DNA from: Lotus japonicus
Lineage: Eukaryota; Streptophyta; Magnoliopsida; Fabales; Fabaceae
Assembly (NCBI RefSeq): GCF_012489685.1
Contig: NC_080044.1
Span: 66,946,732-67,010,731, forward strand
Direction of reading: 5' to 3'
DNA: 64,000 bases
Both the position numbers and the translations under genes were made by a program. The notes under the pieces are model-generated. The model was not told where the DNA came from. It saw only the letters and a program-made list of their open reading frames with translations, and did not search any database. This document shows positions 34,990-46,923 of the stretch, piece after piece. The first letter of the stretch is position 1; every line of letters begins with the position of its first letter.

Positions 34990-36392
34990 TGGGTTCTAGG
35001 TAATGTGAATAGGTTGTTTGTGTAATTTTGGTCCCCTTTGTTTAAAACGAGCAATTTTGGTACAACAAAGATCTAAACGTGACAATTGGGTCCTTCCGTT
35101 AGTCTCCGTTTAATTTCAAACATAATTTGTGTATGTGGCGCTCATTAATGATGTGTCTTGACACATTTTACCACTCAGATGCCACTTGGACTCCACGTAA
35201 TAAAAAATAAAATTAATTAAAATTCTAAAAAATATAAAAATCATAATTTATTTAACTTCAATCCAAAACAAATCATTAATCTCTAATCACCCTCCATCCT
35301 CATCTCCAGTGAATCAATAACAACAAAAACAAAATCTGGAAACAATTCAGAATCTGACATCATCCTTCATCTTCATCTCCAAAACACAAACAACCTATTC
35401 ACATTACCTAGAACCCAACCCCACAAACCAAGATGGCAGCAATCCAAACAAAACAAAAACACGCAGATGATGTCCAGTGAGGCAAAGAGGAAAAGAAAAA
35501 GAAAAAAATGCACACGCAGGTGCCTAGAGGAGACTAGAAGAACAATGCCACTTCTACCACTAGGAGAACAAAAAAACATGAAAGAGAGGGAGCATCCAAG
35601 GCTGAGCAAACTGCAACAGATCCCCATCTTTTGCAGCTTAATTGCTGCCCCATCGAAGAAGCTAAGTGAAAAAGGATCGATAGAGGGAGAACGAAGAAAA
35701 GGACAGTGGAGGAAGACATGTATTGGATCTGGCGAAGCCACTTTCCCTTCCAAATTTTACCCAGTATATCGATTAAAAATGCGATTACAAAACAAAGAGG
35801 AAGAATCGTCAAGTTGGAGCCACGAAGCACCGCTCCACTCCGCCGTCACATGACCTCTGCAACCAAGTTCGCACCAATCGCTCTCCTTGTTGTGCATCTA
35901 GGACCCTTTCCCCTCTCAATCTAGCTTTCTCTCTCTTCGTGTGTGAAGATGAAGATGCTCAAAGGTGGAGGAAAAGATCAGTTGTGGATGATGGAGGAAG
36001 ATGAAGGTGCTCCAAGGTGCTTGATGCATTGGTTGCAGGGTAGAGGAGGATTCAATGGAGTTAGAAGGGGACGGTGATTGTGGGCTGCCATGGAGATTCA
36101 GATGTGAGATGTTAGAAATTTAGGATTAGGGTTCAATAGGGTTTAATTTTTTTTTAATTAATTTGTTCTATTTATTTTCTTTTATTTATTTACTGATGTG
36201 TCATTCATGGTGGTGTAATTAGTATAAAGGAATCCAAATATGAATATTCCGTTTGAAATTAAACAGAGACTGACGGAAGGACCCAATTGTCACGTTTAGA
36301 TCTTTGTTGTACTAAAATTGCTCGTTTTAAACAAAGGGGACCAAAATTGCACAAGGGGTATAGATCAGGGACGAAAAGTGCAATTAAGCCTT
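34990..36392. mobile_element. Mutator-like long-TIR element with rearranged left end
   Basis: The right TIR (36392 inward) begins GGCTTAATTGCACTTTTCG on the minus strand and matches the left side only from about 35024 (AATTTTGGTCCCCTTTG) for roughly 130 bp. The first ~45 bases of the left TIR are replaced by a 34-bp segment (34990-35023) that is an exact inverted copy of the element's interior at 35384-35417. I could not define a target duplication, consistent with a damaged end. The interior has no transposase ORF. Confidence 0.65.
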
Positions 36393-39298
36393 TAGTTTTT
36401 TTTTGTTGTTGTTTTCTTTCCTCTGTAACCAAAAACAATAGTATTTCTAAAAAATTAAGCGAGGGCAGCTAACTTCACTTTTTTTTTGTGAAACTTCACT
36501 TATATTTGCGTGTGGTTTAATGGGCTGTAGGACCCATATTGAACATTAAAAAAGGTGAAGGCCCATCTACTACCCAAGAAATATATTAAAGCCTAAAATC
36601 CACTATGAAAATGAAAATTTGACCCAAAAAACCTACCAATATTAAAATGGTTATTTAAATGATTCATGTGTGACTGGTACATATAGCCTAAATGGTACTT
36701 GATGGATTAAAATTTCTCAAGTTATGGGTTCAAATCCTACTGGTATCTAGATACCAAAGAAAAATGATTGTCAACAATCACAGTATACAACCCATGATTT
36801 TATATAAAACAGTTCACATTGACAAAAAAAATGACACATGTGGATTACTCACTCATAACTCAATGGCCCTGTATGATTTTTTATAAATAAATTAATAAAT
36901 AAAATATAGAAATTCTAACTCACTCATCTTCAATGTAATTGGACGGTGTGTTATTTAACACAAACTTTTTCATGAGTCATTTAGACAACTCATATTGAAA
37001 AGACATGCATTTACTAGAATTAAGTTAATACTTAATACAATGTATTTTCACAGAATAACTTTTTTTTGAAATTGACCAAATAAAAACTTAACATTATACT
37101 ACTATATCTATTGATACCAAGCACAAATTTCAGCTAGCATACTAATTAAGTTTTAAATATGATAAATTTTCTTGGATTTAAGCTTTTCACTGAATTTATA
37201 AATGATGAAAATAATTAAATGTCTTTGTCGAACTTGTTTCCATGATGAGTCTCTAATAATTAATTAAATTCATAAACAAATATATAGATGGTTAAATAAA
37301 GTGGAAGGAAACAAAATTATGTTTGAATTTCAGTTTGACCAAACTGAACGAGAAAGGAGTTGCATAATCTCTTTCACATTTGTTGTGTTGTATCAGGAAA
37401 TAGGATCCTGAAGTTCCCATATGGCAAACTGAGTTCCAAACTTAAAAACAAATAGGCACTAAAGGAGTAAACGGGCAGTGCATGTTAACATTTGCTTCTA
37501 GTTTGGGTTTTAGTCTTTTACTAGCTTCTCATTGTAGGATAGGGCAAGGAATGAACTAGGCTAACCAGCCTAACTATATGACCTTGAAATCCAAATGCTT
37601 GGGTACGAGACCATGAGAATATAATGGAGGAATGAACTAAGAGGTTGCTGTCGATGTCCTAACATGTTCCATTTTACAAGATTCTATGAATCCTCAATGA
37701 CCAATGCCCAAATCTAACTATGGATGGATTATAGGTTGTTGTCGGGAATTATTTATTACAAGTCTTTATCTTGTTTTACTTTATTTATTTACTTATGTCA
37801 CTGCATTGGTGAAAGACTTGACATTTAACTGAAGAGTTGTGTTGACTGTTCATGCCTTAATTTTGTGGGCTCCTGTATAGTGATGGAGATAACTGGAATG
37901 GACCACATGGACTGGACAGTTCTGCAGCAAGACGACAACTGAGCCCACAGGAGATGGCGTGGCCGGCTGGCGCACGTGAAGGGGGCGTGGGCTCGGGCCC
38001 ACTCTATAGCCCATTTGAGAGAGACCCCATGTTGAAACAAGCTATCAACAGTTGAATTTCCACACACTTAGTAGATAGTTGAATTTTTCAAATATTTGAT
38101 CTAAAATTCAATTTTTGGAGGATGTGTGCAAAATTTTGTTAAGAAAGGTTTTTTTTTTGAAATTAAGAAAGGTATATTTAGTTAATCTGATCTTTGAATC
38201 TTGAGAGGATTAATATCATAGTTGTGGAATGTAAGAATATCATGATAATAAAAACAACAAAAAATAATGTTGAAACAAGCAAGCAACCGACACCTTTTTG
38301 TCTTCAATGTTCCATCTTATTCCCTTATCAAGATAAAACACTAGCACTATCCATATCACACTGAAGTTTCCATGAACCGGAAATAAAGATAATTTTTTTT
38401 TCTCTTGATCTGATTTGTTGCTCAGAATTGAACGAATCCTAATCATTAAGTAGTAAACAAAGATTCCGTCAAATCTACATTGGCATAACTATGGAATAAA
38501 TCTTTGAGTAGGGAAAGAGATAATGGTACTAATTAAAGTCCATTGGAGTTCCACAGTATACCTCCACTTTTTTTAAAGGACTCGAGTATTCTCCAGAACA
38601 CAGTCCTAAATGTTGTGGTTTACTGTTGTTGTGTAGAAGTAGAACCCTTGTTATCTTCTATATAACCTAGCTATATGATCATGAAACATTCACATAAGAA
38701 CATCTCAAGTATATAATTAATGCATAAATGCCGAACTTGAATTCCTGACAGACACGATCCCTGTATTTATTGTAGTCATAGATTCTCTATAGTCAGATTA
38801 AGATTTAATGACTCAGATTTAAACAATTTATTATACACATAAAATAATTTGATTAAAACAAAACGGTATGATTTGATTGAAAGGTTATAAACTTATGGCT
38901 TCACTGAATTCGTGATTCCTTACTGCATAGGGATCCTAATTCAAAATTGGTCACACGGTTCATGGCATACCTTCACAAAAGACCAATCATTATTTAGGTA
39001 TTAGCTTAGATATCTTTGTAGCTCAAGAGGAGTTCTTTCACCCGCCCGCTTTAGTTGAACTCTTCATATTTTAGGTATAAATTTTATTTTCATCTTGAAT
39101 GACATTCTCCTGTTTCTTTCAAGCGCAACTTTTCATGCATTTTCACCTTCCTCGTGGTAACCTTGGAACCCACCCCTTCCTTCTTTTTCCTTTAGACGCC
39201 TTATGTAAAGCTAAGTGTGGCACATCTGAGTCACTTGCTCTTCATTGACCTTCCCCGTAGCAACTCTGATAGAGCGGACAAAGACCAAAAAAATAGAG
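36393..39298. other. Intergenic, no gene seen
   Basis: AT-rich. It contains a possible tRNA-derived SINE near 36675-36830. Other ORFs here are short and look random. Confidence 0.45.
36675..36830 (+). repeat. Possible tRNA-derived SINE
   Basis: A box-A-like segment (ATAGCCTAAATGGTA) is followed about 45 bases later by a box-B-like GGGTTCAAATCCTAC, and by an A-rich tail near 36823. It resembles the tRNA-related head of plant SINEs. No target duplication was found. Confidence 0.35.
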
Positions 39299-39301
39299 TA
39301 A

Positions 39302-39582
39302 GGTCCCGTTTGGAAAAACAGTTTAATTAAGCACTTATGGTCATAAGCGCTTATGTCATAAGCGCTTATTCATAAGTTATTTTTGAAAATTTATTGAAAT
39401 AAATTAAAAATAAGCTGTATATAAGCATAAGCTGTTTTTCATAAGCTATCCTGAGTAGCTTATGAAAATAAGTTGAAAATAGCTTATGACAGGTCATAAG
39501 CTGTTTGCATAAGCCCTCCCAAACACTGGCATAAGAGCTTATGCTGTCAGATAAGCTCAAATAAGCTCTTCCAAACTGGGCC
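39302..39582. mobile_element. Tourist-like (PIF/Harbinger) MITE
   Basis: 281-bp element with inverted ends GGTCCCGTTTGG and GGCCCAGTTTGG, flanked by the TAA duplication (39299-39301 and 39583-39585). The interior is densely self-complementary (AAGCTTAT/ATAAGCTT motifs). It has no coding capacity. Confidence 0.7.
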
Positions 39583-39867
39583 TAAATGGAGAAAATCAAT
39601 GGACTCATATAAGAAGTAAACTATTTAGGTGTTTGATTTTGATGTCAAATATGATTTTTTTTTAATTTATCGGTTTGCATATGTTAAGTGGGTGTGTTTT
39701 GTGAGCAAGCATAGTATGTATTGTACTATTTTATATAGAAGTATTGTTATGATGCTTTTTTTATGTACTCCCTCCCTCCGTTCCCTATTATAAGTCATAT
39801 TTTTTGAAAAAAATTTGTTACAAAATATAAGTCACTTTCTAATATCTAGGAAACATTAAATAATTTT

Positions 39868-41501
39868 AGCTTAAAGGGTCCAAAGGCCCCTGAGATTACA
39901 AAAGGAATCAAATCCAGGACCTAGAAAATTTTTGCATCAAATTGGGTCCCTAAAAAAACTTTTTTAATTCAATTAAGGCCAAATCCCAATTTGGTCCTAG
40001 TCATCAGTGACACCTGGCTTTTTTAATTATTTTTAATTAAAAAACAATTAAAAAATTAATTTTTAATACCAAGTCATCAAAATAATCAGAAAAAAAATCT
40101 TAATAAAAACCTAATCTAATAATCCTAAACTAAACAACCTAATAATCTAATAAACCTAATTTAAAAATCTAATCTTCAACACAATCATCTTCATCATTCT
40201 CATCTTCAACACCCAACACCTTCATCTTCTAAACCCAGCAACATCCACCCCACCTGCAACCTCAACATCCACCTCCAACACCATCCCCAAACCTCAATCT
40301 CCAACCCCCACCCCCAAACGGCCAAACCAAAACTCCACCCAACCCCCAACTCCACCTGCAACCGAAACCCCATCCCCACCCCCACCTGCAACTGAAACCT
40401 CCACCCCCACCCCTACCCGAAACCAAAACCCTAAATCCCCAAATCCACCACCAGGCGATGCAAAAATAAAACTTGCGAGGTTATTGCAAATGAGAAAGTA
40501 CATGGATGGTGAGTAACACTATCAGAACAGTGAAGAAAATCTGGGTCCCTAAACATAAATCCCAACTTTCAAAACCATATCAAGCATCACCTTTTCCTTC
40601 CACCGCCGCAACCCCCATCCAACCCCCGCCGCTTGCAACCCCTGTCCCCACCGCTCACAACCCCCACCCCCACCGCTGCAACCCACATCCAACCCCACCC
40701 ATTGTAACCCAACCAGAATCAAGAAACCCAGAACCGCCACTGCTCACAACCCCCACCCCCACCACTGCAACCCACATCCAACCCCACCCATTGTAACCCA
40801 ACCAAAATCAAGAAACCCAGAACCGTCACCGCTCACAACCCCCAGCCCACCGCCGCAACCATCATCCGACCCCACCCATCGCAACCCAACCGAAACCCAT
40901 AAACCCTCACCCACCGAAACCCAGAACCAAGAACCCTCACCCATCGCAGACCCACCCAAAACACCACACCCACCGCCACGCACCCCAGATCCCAGATCCA
41001 CCAATCGCACCACCACCGCGCACCCTATCCACCATCAGGCTAGCCCTCCTTCATCTCCTCCGACTGTCTCCACTCCCTTCTCCTCCACCTCGATTCGACC
41101 CTGCCCACCATCTCAATCTCCCTTCTTCTTCCTTCTCTGCCTTATCTCTTTCTTCGTGGTTCTTTAGATTAGGTTAGATTTTTTTGTTTTTGTAAAGAGA
41201 TTAGGTTAGATTTATTTAGTTTTAATTAGTTTAGGATATTGTTCAGATTAGGATTTTATTAAAAAAAATCTGCTTATTTAACTGACTTGGATTTAAAAAT
41301 AATTTTTAATTAATTTTTCTAATTAAAAATAAATAAAAAAGCCACGTGGTATTGTTGACTGGGACAAAATTGATATGTGGCAACATTTGGCCTTAATTGA
41401 ATTAAAAAAAAAATTTTAAGGACCCAATTTGATGCAAAATTTTTCTAGGTCCTGGATTTGATTCCCTTTGTAATTTCAGGGGCCTTTGGACCCTTTAAGC
41501 C
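39868..41501. mobile_element. Mutator-like long-TIR element nested in a MITE
   Basis: TIRs of about 220 bp share GCTTAAAGGGTCCAAAGG and CAAATCCAGGACCTAG. The flanking 9-bp duplication AATAATTTT is at 39859-39867 and 41502-41510. The interior is C-rich and includes an 89-bp tandem repeat. No transposase ORF, so non-autonomous. Confidence 0.85.
40654..40900. repeat. Tandem repeat, 89-bp period, about 2.7 copies
   Basis: Units start at 40654, 40743 and 40832 with CTCACAACCCCCA. They are rich in CCACC and CAACCC. The first two are nearly identical; the third is diverged. Confidence 0.8.
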
Positions 41502-41713
41502 AATAATTTTTTCCAAGTTCACCCTCATATTTAATATGAAAGAGATGATAAACTTTAGAAGTATTAACTTGGAGAGAGAAAATCATAGGAAAGTAAATAA
41601 GGGTAATCTAGGAAAGTAAATCATTTTTTTTTACAAATTTATTACTAGTAACTACTTTTCTTAATCTAAGAGAATTAGTTATTTGTGACTTATATATAGG
41701 AACGGAGGAAGTA

Positions 41714-42253
41714 TCTCATATGGGTGTGTTCCTCTAATTGCCTAATGTAAGCATCGTTTGCCTGCCCTCGTGGTATCAGTGGCATGATCTTCCATTAAAA
41801 AATATGATTGATTGCCTTTGCAAACATCCCGAGAGGATTTTGCACCCTAATTATCATTCATCAGACAAATGATAAAATCTCATTCAATATTTTCATTGGA
41901 GATTAAAAAAAAGTAATGACATGTCTAGAATAATGTATGATTAGCCAACCAGGGTAAGAGAAGTTGTTTAGAATTATAAGTTGTTGAACAGAGTAACTAT
42001 TGTTTGACCTAACTGATCCTCTTCTTGTTTATAATTGGATCGGACTGGATAGAGGAGTGAGTTACATTTAGCACGGGCAGAAGACAGACTTTACAAGACA
42101 CTCTTCATATTTCTTAAGAACTTGGTGTATTTGCAGCTTTTAAACTTGATGGAGGATCGAGTTCCCCAACGCAATCAACTGATATGTTAAGGATTACCCA
42201 AAGATATGAAACCATAGCCACATACTCAAACACAAGCTATTTGCGGGAAGTCA
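41714..42253. other. Intergenic, no gene seen
   Basis: Between the MITE and the truncated LINE. Nothing recognised. Confidence 0.4.
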
Positions 42254-44467
42254 GACTTTTGGCGGAGGGGGGCTTTGCCTAAGGGGTGTAACGCTTCATT
42301 TATTGCTTTAATCCCCAAGGTTAATTCTCCTCTTAGTCTTAATGAATTTAGACTCATTTCCTTAATTGGCTGTATTTATAAGGTTATTTCAAAGCTCCTA
42401 GCTATTCGGTTGAAGTCAGTTATTGGGAAGCTAATTGATGAAAGGGAGTTTGCATTCATTGGAGGGCGGTCCATGCTGGACAGTGTTGTTGTGGTTAATG
42501 AAGTTGTTCATGAAGCTAAGGTAAAGAAGCGTCCGACAATCATTTTTAAAGTTGACTATGAGAAAGCCTACGACTCGGTGGATTGAGGATTTTTATTGTA
42601 CATGTTGGGTCGTATGAATTTTCACCCGAAGTGGATTCGTTGGGTCAAAAATTGCCTAGGGTCTGCCTCTGTTTCAGTTCTAGTGAATGGAAGCCCGACT
42701 AGTGAGTTTAAAATGGAACGGGGCTTGCGACAAGGGGATCCGTTGGCTCCTTTTCTCTTTTTGATTGTGGCTGAAGGATTGAATAAAATGCTTATGACTT
42801 CTATTAATTTAGGGCTGTTCAAGGGATATAAGGTTGGTGGAAGTGATTCTTGTATGGTTTCCCTCTTACAATTCGCTGATGATACTATTTTCCTTGGGGA
42901 TGCTTCAATTCAAAATGTTCTTGTGATTAAAGCTGTTCTTAGGTGCTTTGAGCTTATTTCAGGTCTCAAAGTGAATTTCAATAAGAGTAAGCTTGCTTCA
43001 GTGGCCCTTGATGACTTGTCAGCTTTTCGGTTTGCTTCAATTTTGAATTGTAGGCTTATGTATATTCCCTTTGTGTATTTGGGTATTCCGGTTGGAGGGC
43101 GTCCGGATAGGCGTGTGACGTGGGAGCCGGTGATTAAAAAATTTCAGAACAGGTTATCATCTTGGCGGAGGAAAACTGTGTCATTTGGAGGTCGTTTGTG
43201 CTTTATCAACAGTGTTCTCTCGGCCTTACCTCTCTTTTTCTTGTCATTCTTCAAACTGCCAGCATGTGTGGAGAGAGTTTGCAAAGGTATTATGAGAAAT
43301 TTCTTGTGGGGTGGGGATGGCGAGCTACAAAAAATTGCTTGGGTCAAATGGTCAAAGGTTTGCTTACCAAAGGAAGTGGGAGGTTTGGGGATTAAGGATT
43401 TGGGCTTATTTAATAGATCCCTCCTTGGGAAGTGGTGGTGGCGTTGGCGTAAGTAGCCTTCTTCTCTTTGGTGTCGGGTTATCAAAGCTAAGTATGTTGA
43501 CAGCTCTTGTGCTAATGTATCTGCTTGGTGGCGGGATGTAAATAGTGCGTGTGTTATGGATGAGCAGAATTGGTTTGATATGGCAGTGACTAAAACAGTT
43601 CGTGGTGGAGATGCAACGAAGTTTTGGCTTGAGGATTGGTTGGGGGGAGGTTGTCTTCGGGGTAAATACTATCGCCTATATAATCTCTCCAAACTGAAGT
43701 GGGCTCGAGTATGTGACTGTGGCTTTTGGGACTTGGGAACTTGGAGATGGAAGTTGCTTTGGAGGAGACTGCTAGTGGGGCGTGAGTTGAACTGGGAACA
43801 TAACCTTATTCAAGAATTAGGAGCGGCACGCTTATGTGAAGATTCCTTGGATAACTGGACCTGGACAACAGCTTCTGATGGTAATTATTCAGTCAATTCA
43901 GCCTATTTACTCTTGCAGGAACCCACTTTGCCGGTAGCAGATGCTGTTTTTTCTGGAGTTTGGCGTTCTTTTGCTCCTTCCGGTGTTAAGGCCTTCACTT
44001 GCAGGTTGCTCCTTGATCGGATTGCGACAATGGATAATCTTTTGCAGCACCATGTGTTACCCTCTACTGCAGCTGCAAATTGTAGGTTGTGCCAGAATCA
44101 ACTTGAAACAAGTTTTCATCTCTTGTTTACTTGCTCATTTGCGGTGGGGCTATGGCACCGTTGTTCTTCTTGGCTGGACCTGTCTTTCTCTACCTCTAGT
44201 TCCTCACGTGATCACCTGCTTGCGTTTCTTGCTGGTTTTACTATCCCCTAGCAGCGTGTGGCTCAGGCAGTTTGTATGTCAGTTGTGTGGTCCTTATGTC
44301 TGGTTAGGAATGCCATTATTTTTCGAGAGGACACTGCAGATGTGGATTTGGTTTTTGAGCTGGTAAAACGTAGATCTTGGCAGTGGATCAAGGCATCATT
44401 TGCTGGGTTTCCTTATTCTTTTGCTGTTTGGTGCTTGTCTCCCCTCACTTGTATTCGTGTAGTGTAG
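42254..44467 (+). pseudogene. LINE reverse transcriptase and zf-RVT, one frame with three nonsense codons
   Basis: The RT motifs are FRLISLIGCIYKVISK, GLRQGDPLAPFLF, the catalytic FADD in LLQFADDTIFLG, and YLGIPVGGRPDR. Then come the connection region and a zf-RVT domain with CRLCQNQLETSFHLLFTC. TGA at 42584-42586 (after DSVD), TAG at 43454-43456 and TAG at 44249-44251 interrupt a frame that is otherwise open from 42275 to 44467. The first replaces a usual Trp. No RNase H domain is seen at the end. Confidence 0.8.
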
Positions 44468-44600
44468 CTTGCTTCATGGGACTGGGTTCTGGTTGGTTTA
44501 TTATTGTGGGGGGTTGGTGTTCTTAGCTGCTGTATTTTTCCATTTGCTTGTTTTGGCTTTGCTCTTGTTTTGGTCATTTTTATAAGAATCAAATGAAAGT
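42254..44600 (+). mobile_element. L1-type LINE, 5'-truncated
   Basis: Non-LTR retrotransposon sequence begins abruptly inside the RT (FWRRGALPKGCNASF). The endonuclease and early RT are absent, as expected for incomplete target-primed reverse transcription. The 3' end is not sharply defined; no poly(A) is evident, and from about 44610 the sequence looks like the right arm of a mariner-type MITE ending CCGGAGGGAG at 44820-44829. Confidence 0.8.
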
Positions 44601-44609
44601 TTGAGCTAT

Positions 44610-45718
44610 ATTGATTATTTTTTTCCAATGATGCCCTTATTAATTCTAACTTGTAGAATGTGTCTCATTAATTATTATCTCTCCTTCTCACTTTCCAACA
44701 CGAATAACAAAGGGTAATTTTGGAAGTTTATTTTGATTTAAGACAAATTTTATGCATTTTATCTAGTTTTACTACATTTCTTAAACTATGTGAATTTTTT
44801 TTATTGCTTATAAATATGACCGGAGGGAGTATTGACAATCGATGAACCCTAACTATGGGCATGATCTAAGAGGCAGAAACAATTCCTATTGTTGGTGGGG
44901 GACCATGAAATATTTATGTATAAATTTCTAAAACCAACAAGTTAGCATATGAAATCTTGACAATGTCATCGACGTAAAAGAAAATCAATATGCTCAATTT
45001 AATTTTAAAAGTATAACTTGATTAATCTAATGATATAAAGGTAGGAAAAACTTTAATAAAAAAAATTAATCCAGCTTATCAAAAAAAAAAATAATAATAA
45101 AAAGTTGACTTACATAGTAACTTTGATTTTTGTGTATTTATTAGGAGTGCAATGCTTTCTTTACTTTGCTGAAACTGGTGGCCTCTTTCCATCAAGTATG
45201 GATAAAGTCATAAAACTAGTGGAGTCAAATTAAGACAGCCATAGAAAGATGGATATAGAGCTGCGGAGCCCCACCCAATAGAAATGGAGAAATAGATCCG
45301 TGATCCGATTGGAAAAAGACACCTTTTTTTTACTGAAAATAGACCGTGAAAAAGAGTTTACACTTATAGAGTACAGATTCTAATTCTACCCCAAATAAAT
45401 ACCAAACAAAGAAACCTCCCCCTAAAGTTAAAAAACAAAGTAAACTGGCTTTTCTAGGCGAGACAAATCTTCAACTCCATCACCATGAGTCTCTTTGCAT
45501 CATGCTCCCATTCCTGATTCCACAGCACCATCATATTCATATTCATCTTCATATTCGAACCAATTCATCATCACTTTTCATCATCCCTAATTAGTAATCA
45601 AAGTTTCCCACGGAATATATCACTAATCATTATTCTAAGATACCACATGCAACAATAATACTAAACAAGAAGAGTGTGTGTGTTGATAAATTGTTCCACC
45701 CTCTTCTTTTCATTTTTG
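44610..45718. other. COL5 3' flank with a mariner-type MITE arm
   Basis: The first 220 bases look like one arm of a mariner/Stowaway MITE ending CCGGAGGGAGTA near 44831; no matching left arm was found upstream of the LINE. The remainder is AT-rich and should contain the COL5 3' UTR (minus strand). No other gene seen. Confidence 0.4.
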
Positions 45719-46923
45719 CTAAAACGTTGGCACCACGAATGGAGAGTCAACCATAAGAGAACCAGTCATCACCGGGCTATAGAGGCGGTCCACCTCCGAG
45801 TCAATTTCAGACCGCTTCGCGAACCGGCCCTTGATCCTGGGCCGGGTTTCCGCATAAGCCTTTCGTGAAGCGTATCGAATGGTTTTTTCAAACTTCCGGT
45901 TCTTCCTCTTCTCCCTGTATCTCAGAACCCTCGCCTCCCGATCCATCCCGCAGAGCTGCGTCGCCGGCTGGCTTCCGCCGCCGCCGGAAACCACCATCCC
46001 GCTCGAATCGGAGCTGTTCAAATATGACATGTCTGAAACCGCGTTCCCATCTGGCACCACTCCTACATCAAGCGAAGACGACGAAACCTGCAGATTCAAA
46101 TCAAATCAGTACAAAATTCTTCGATCTGAGAAAATTTCAATCAATGGAAGTTAATTTGTATGTTGATTAATCAACGACTTACGCTTTGGCTGAGAGACTG
46201 TGATGGATAATTGAAGGAGCTGGATAGCTTCGATCTGCAAAAATCGATGTCGAAGCAACCTTCTGTGTGATGATTCATCATCGGAGCTGGGTGAGGAGGG
46301 AGGGGTTTGGTCTGAACCGGCACAACGCTGTCGTTTCCGCCGTTGTGGTTGTTATTGTTCTGGAACGAGTTTGTGTAATCGAAATCCAGAAACGGATCCA
46401 ATTCCGAGAAGAACATCTCCCTGGACTTCACATCCGGAGCGTCGATGAGTTTAGATCCGAAATTTGGATCCGGCATGAGCCAGGCCGCCGCGTCGGCGTC
46501 GTCGTGGCTGGCGAAGGCCTCGTCGGTGGGGACGACGAAGCCGAAGGAGGCTGCAGTAGCGGCAGCTGCGGCGGAGGAGGATTTCACGATGGACTCAGCG
46601 GAGTCAAAGAAAGGCTCCACCGGGACGCGCTCGTGGCGGCGGGCTAGTGGGTTGGCGGAGTGGATGTCGGAGTCGCACGTGACGCAGAGGGCTGCGGCGT
46701 CTGCCTTGCACGTGACGGAAGCTGGAGCCTGCTCGCAGACCTCACACATCCACACGCGCTCGTGGCGCGAGGCGAGTTTGTTGACGGAGTGGATTTTGGA
46801 GTCACATGATATGCAGAGGAAAGCGGAGTCCGGGCGGCAGAAGAGTGCCGCCGAAGCCAGTTTGCATGAATCGCATGGCTTCGGCGGCACACTCCACCCG
46901 GACCTCAATCCCTCTAGTCCCAT
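45719..46923 (-). CDS. COL5: CONSTANS-LIKE 5-type B-box/CCT transcription regulator
   Basis: Two exons, 46923-46183 and 46087-45719, with a 95-bp GT-AG intron (donor GTAAGT), give 369 residues. Two N-terminal B-boxes are intact: the first starts at Cys17 (CDSC) and the second carries [20 protein letters not shown]. They bind zinc and mediate protein contacts. The middle contains Ala-rich and Asn-rich stretches and VPVQTKPLP. The C-terminal CCT domain (about 297-339, [20 protein letters not shown]) carries the nuclear signal and DNA/NF-Y contact surface. The ending VVPTF and the middle motif [12 protein letters not shown] match the COL5 (BBX6) subgroup, rather than CO itself, better than COL3/COL4. 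COL proteins act in light and clock-dependent regulation; the specific role here is inference. Confidence 0.93.

Larger units (their letters stand above)
39768..41711. mobile_element. Mariner/Stowaway-type MITE interrupted by a Mutator-like element
   Basis: The left end CTCCCTCCCTCCGTTCC (39768) and the right end GGAACGGAGGAAG (to 41711) form inverted termini with flanking TA. The internal arms both contain TATAAGTCA-type sequence. The MITE itself is about 300 bp (39768-39867 plus 41511-41711); the rest is a nested insertion. Confidence 0.65.

Noticed and set aside
37825..38067. 80-codon minus-strand ORF at 37.8-38.1 kb
   Set aside because: No recognisable motif, single short exon, ordinary chance length.
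40206..41016. ORFs across the C-rich interior of the element at 39868-41501
   Set aside because: Compositional ORFs over a tandem repeat, with no protein-like features.
45674..45868. Plus-strand ORF near the COL5 3' end
   Set aside because: Overlaps COL5 exon 2 on the opposite strand. No domain and no promoter.
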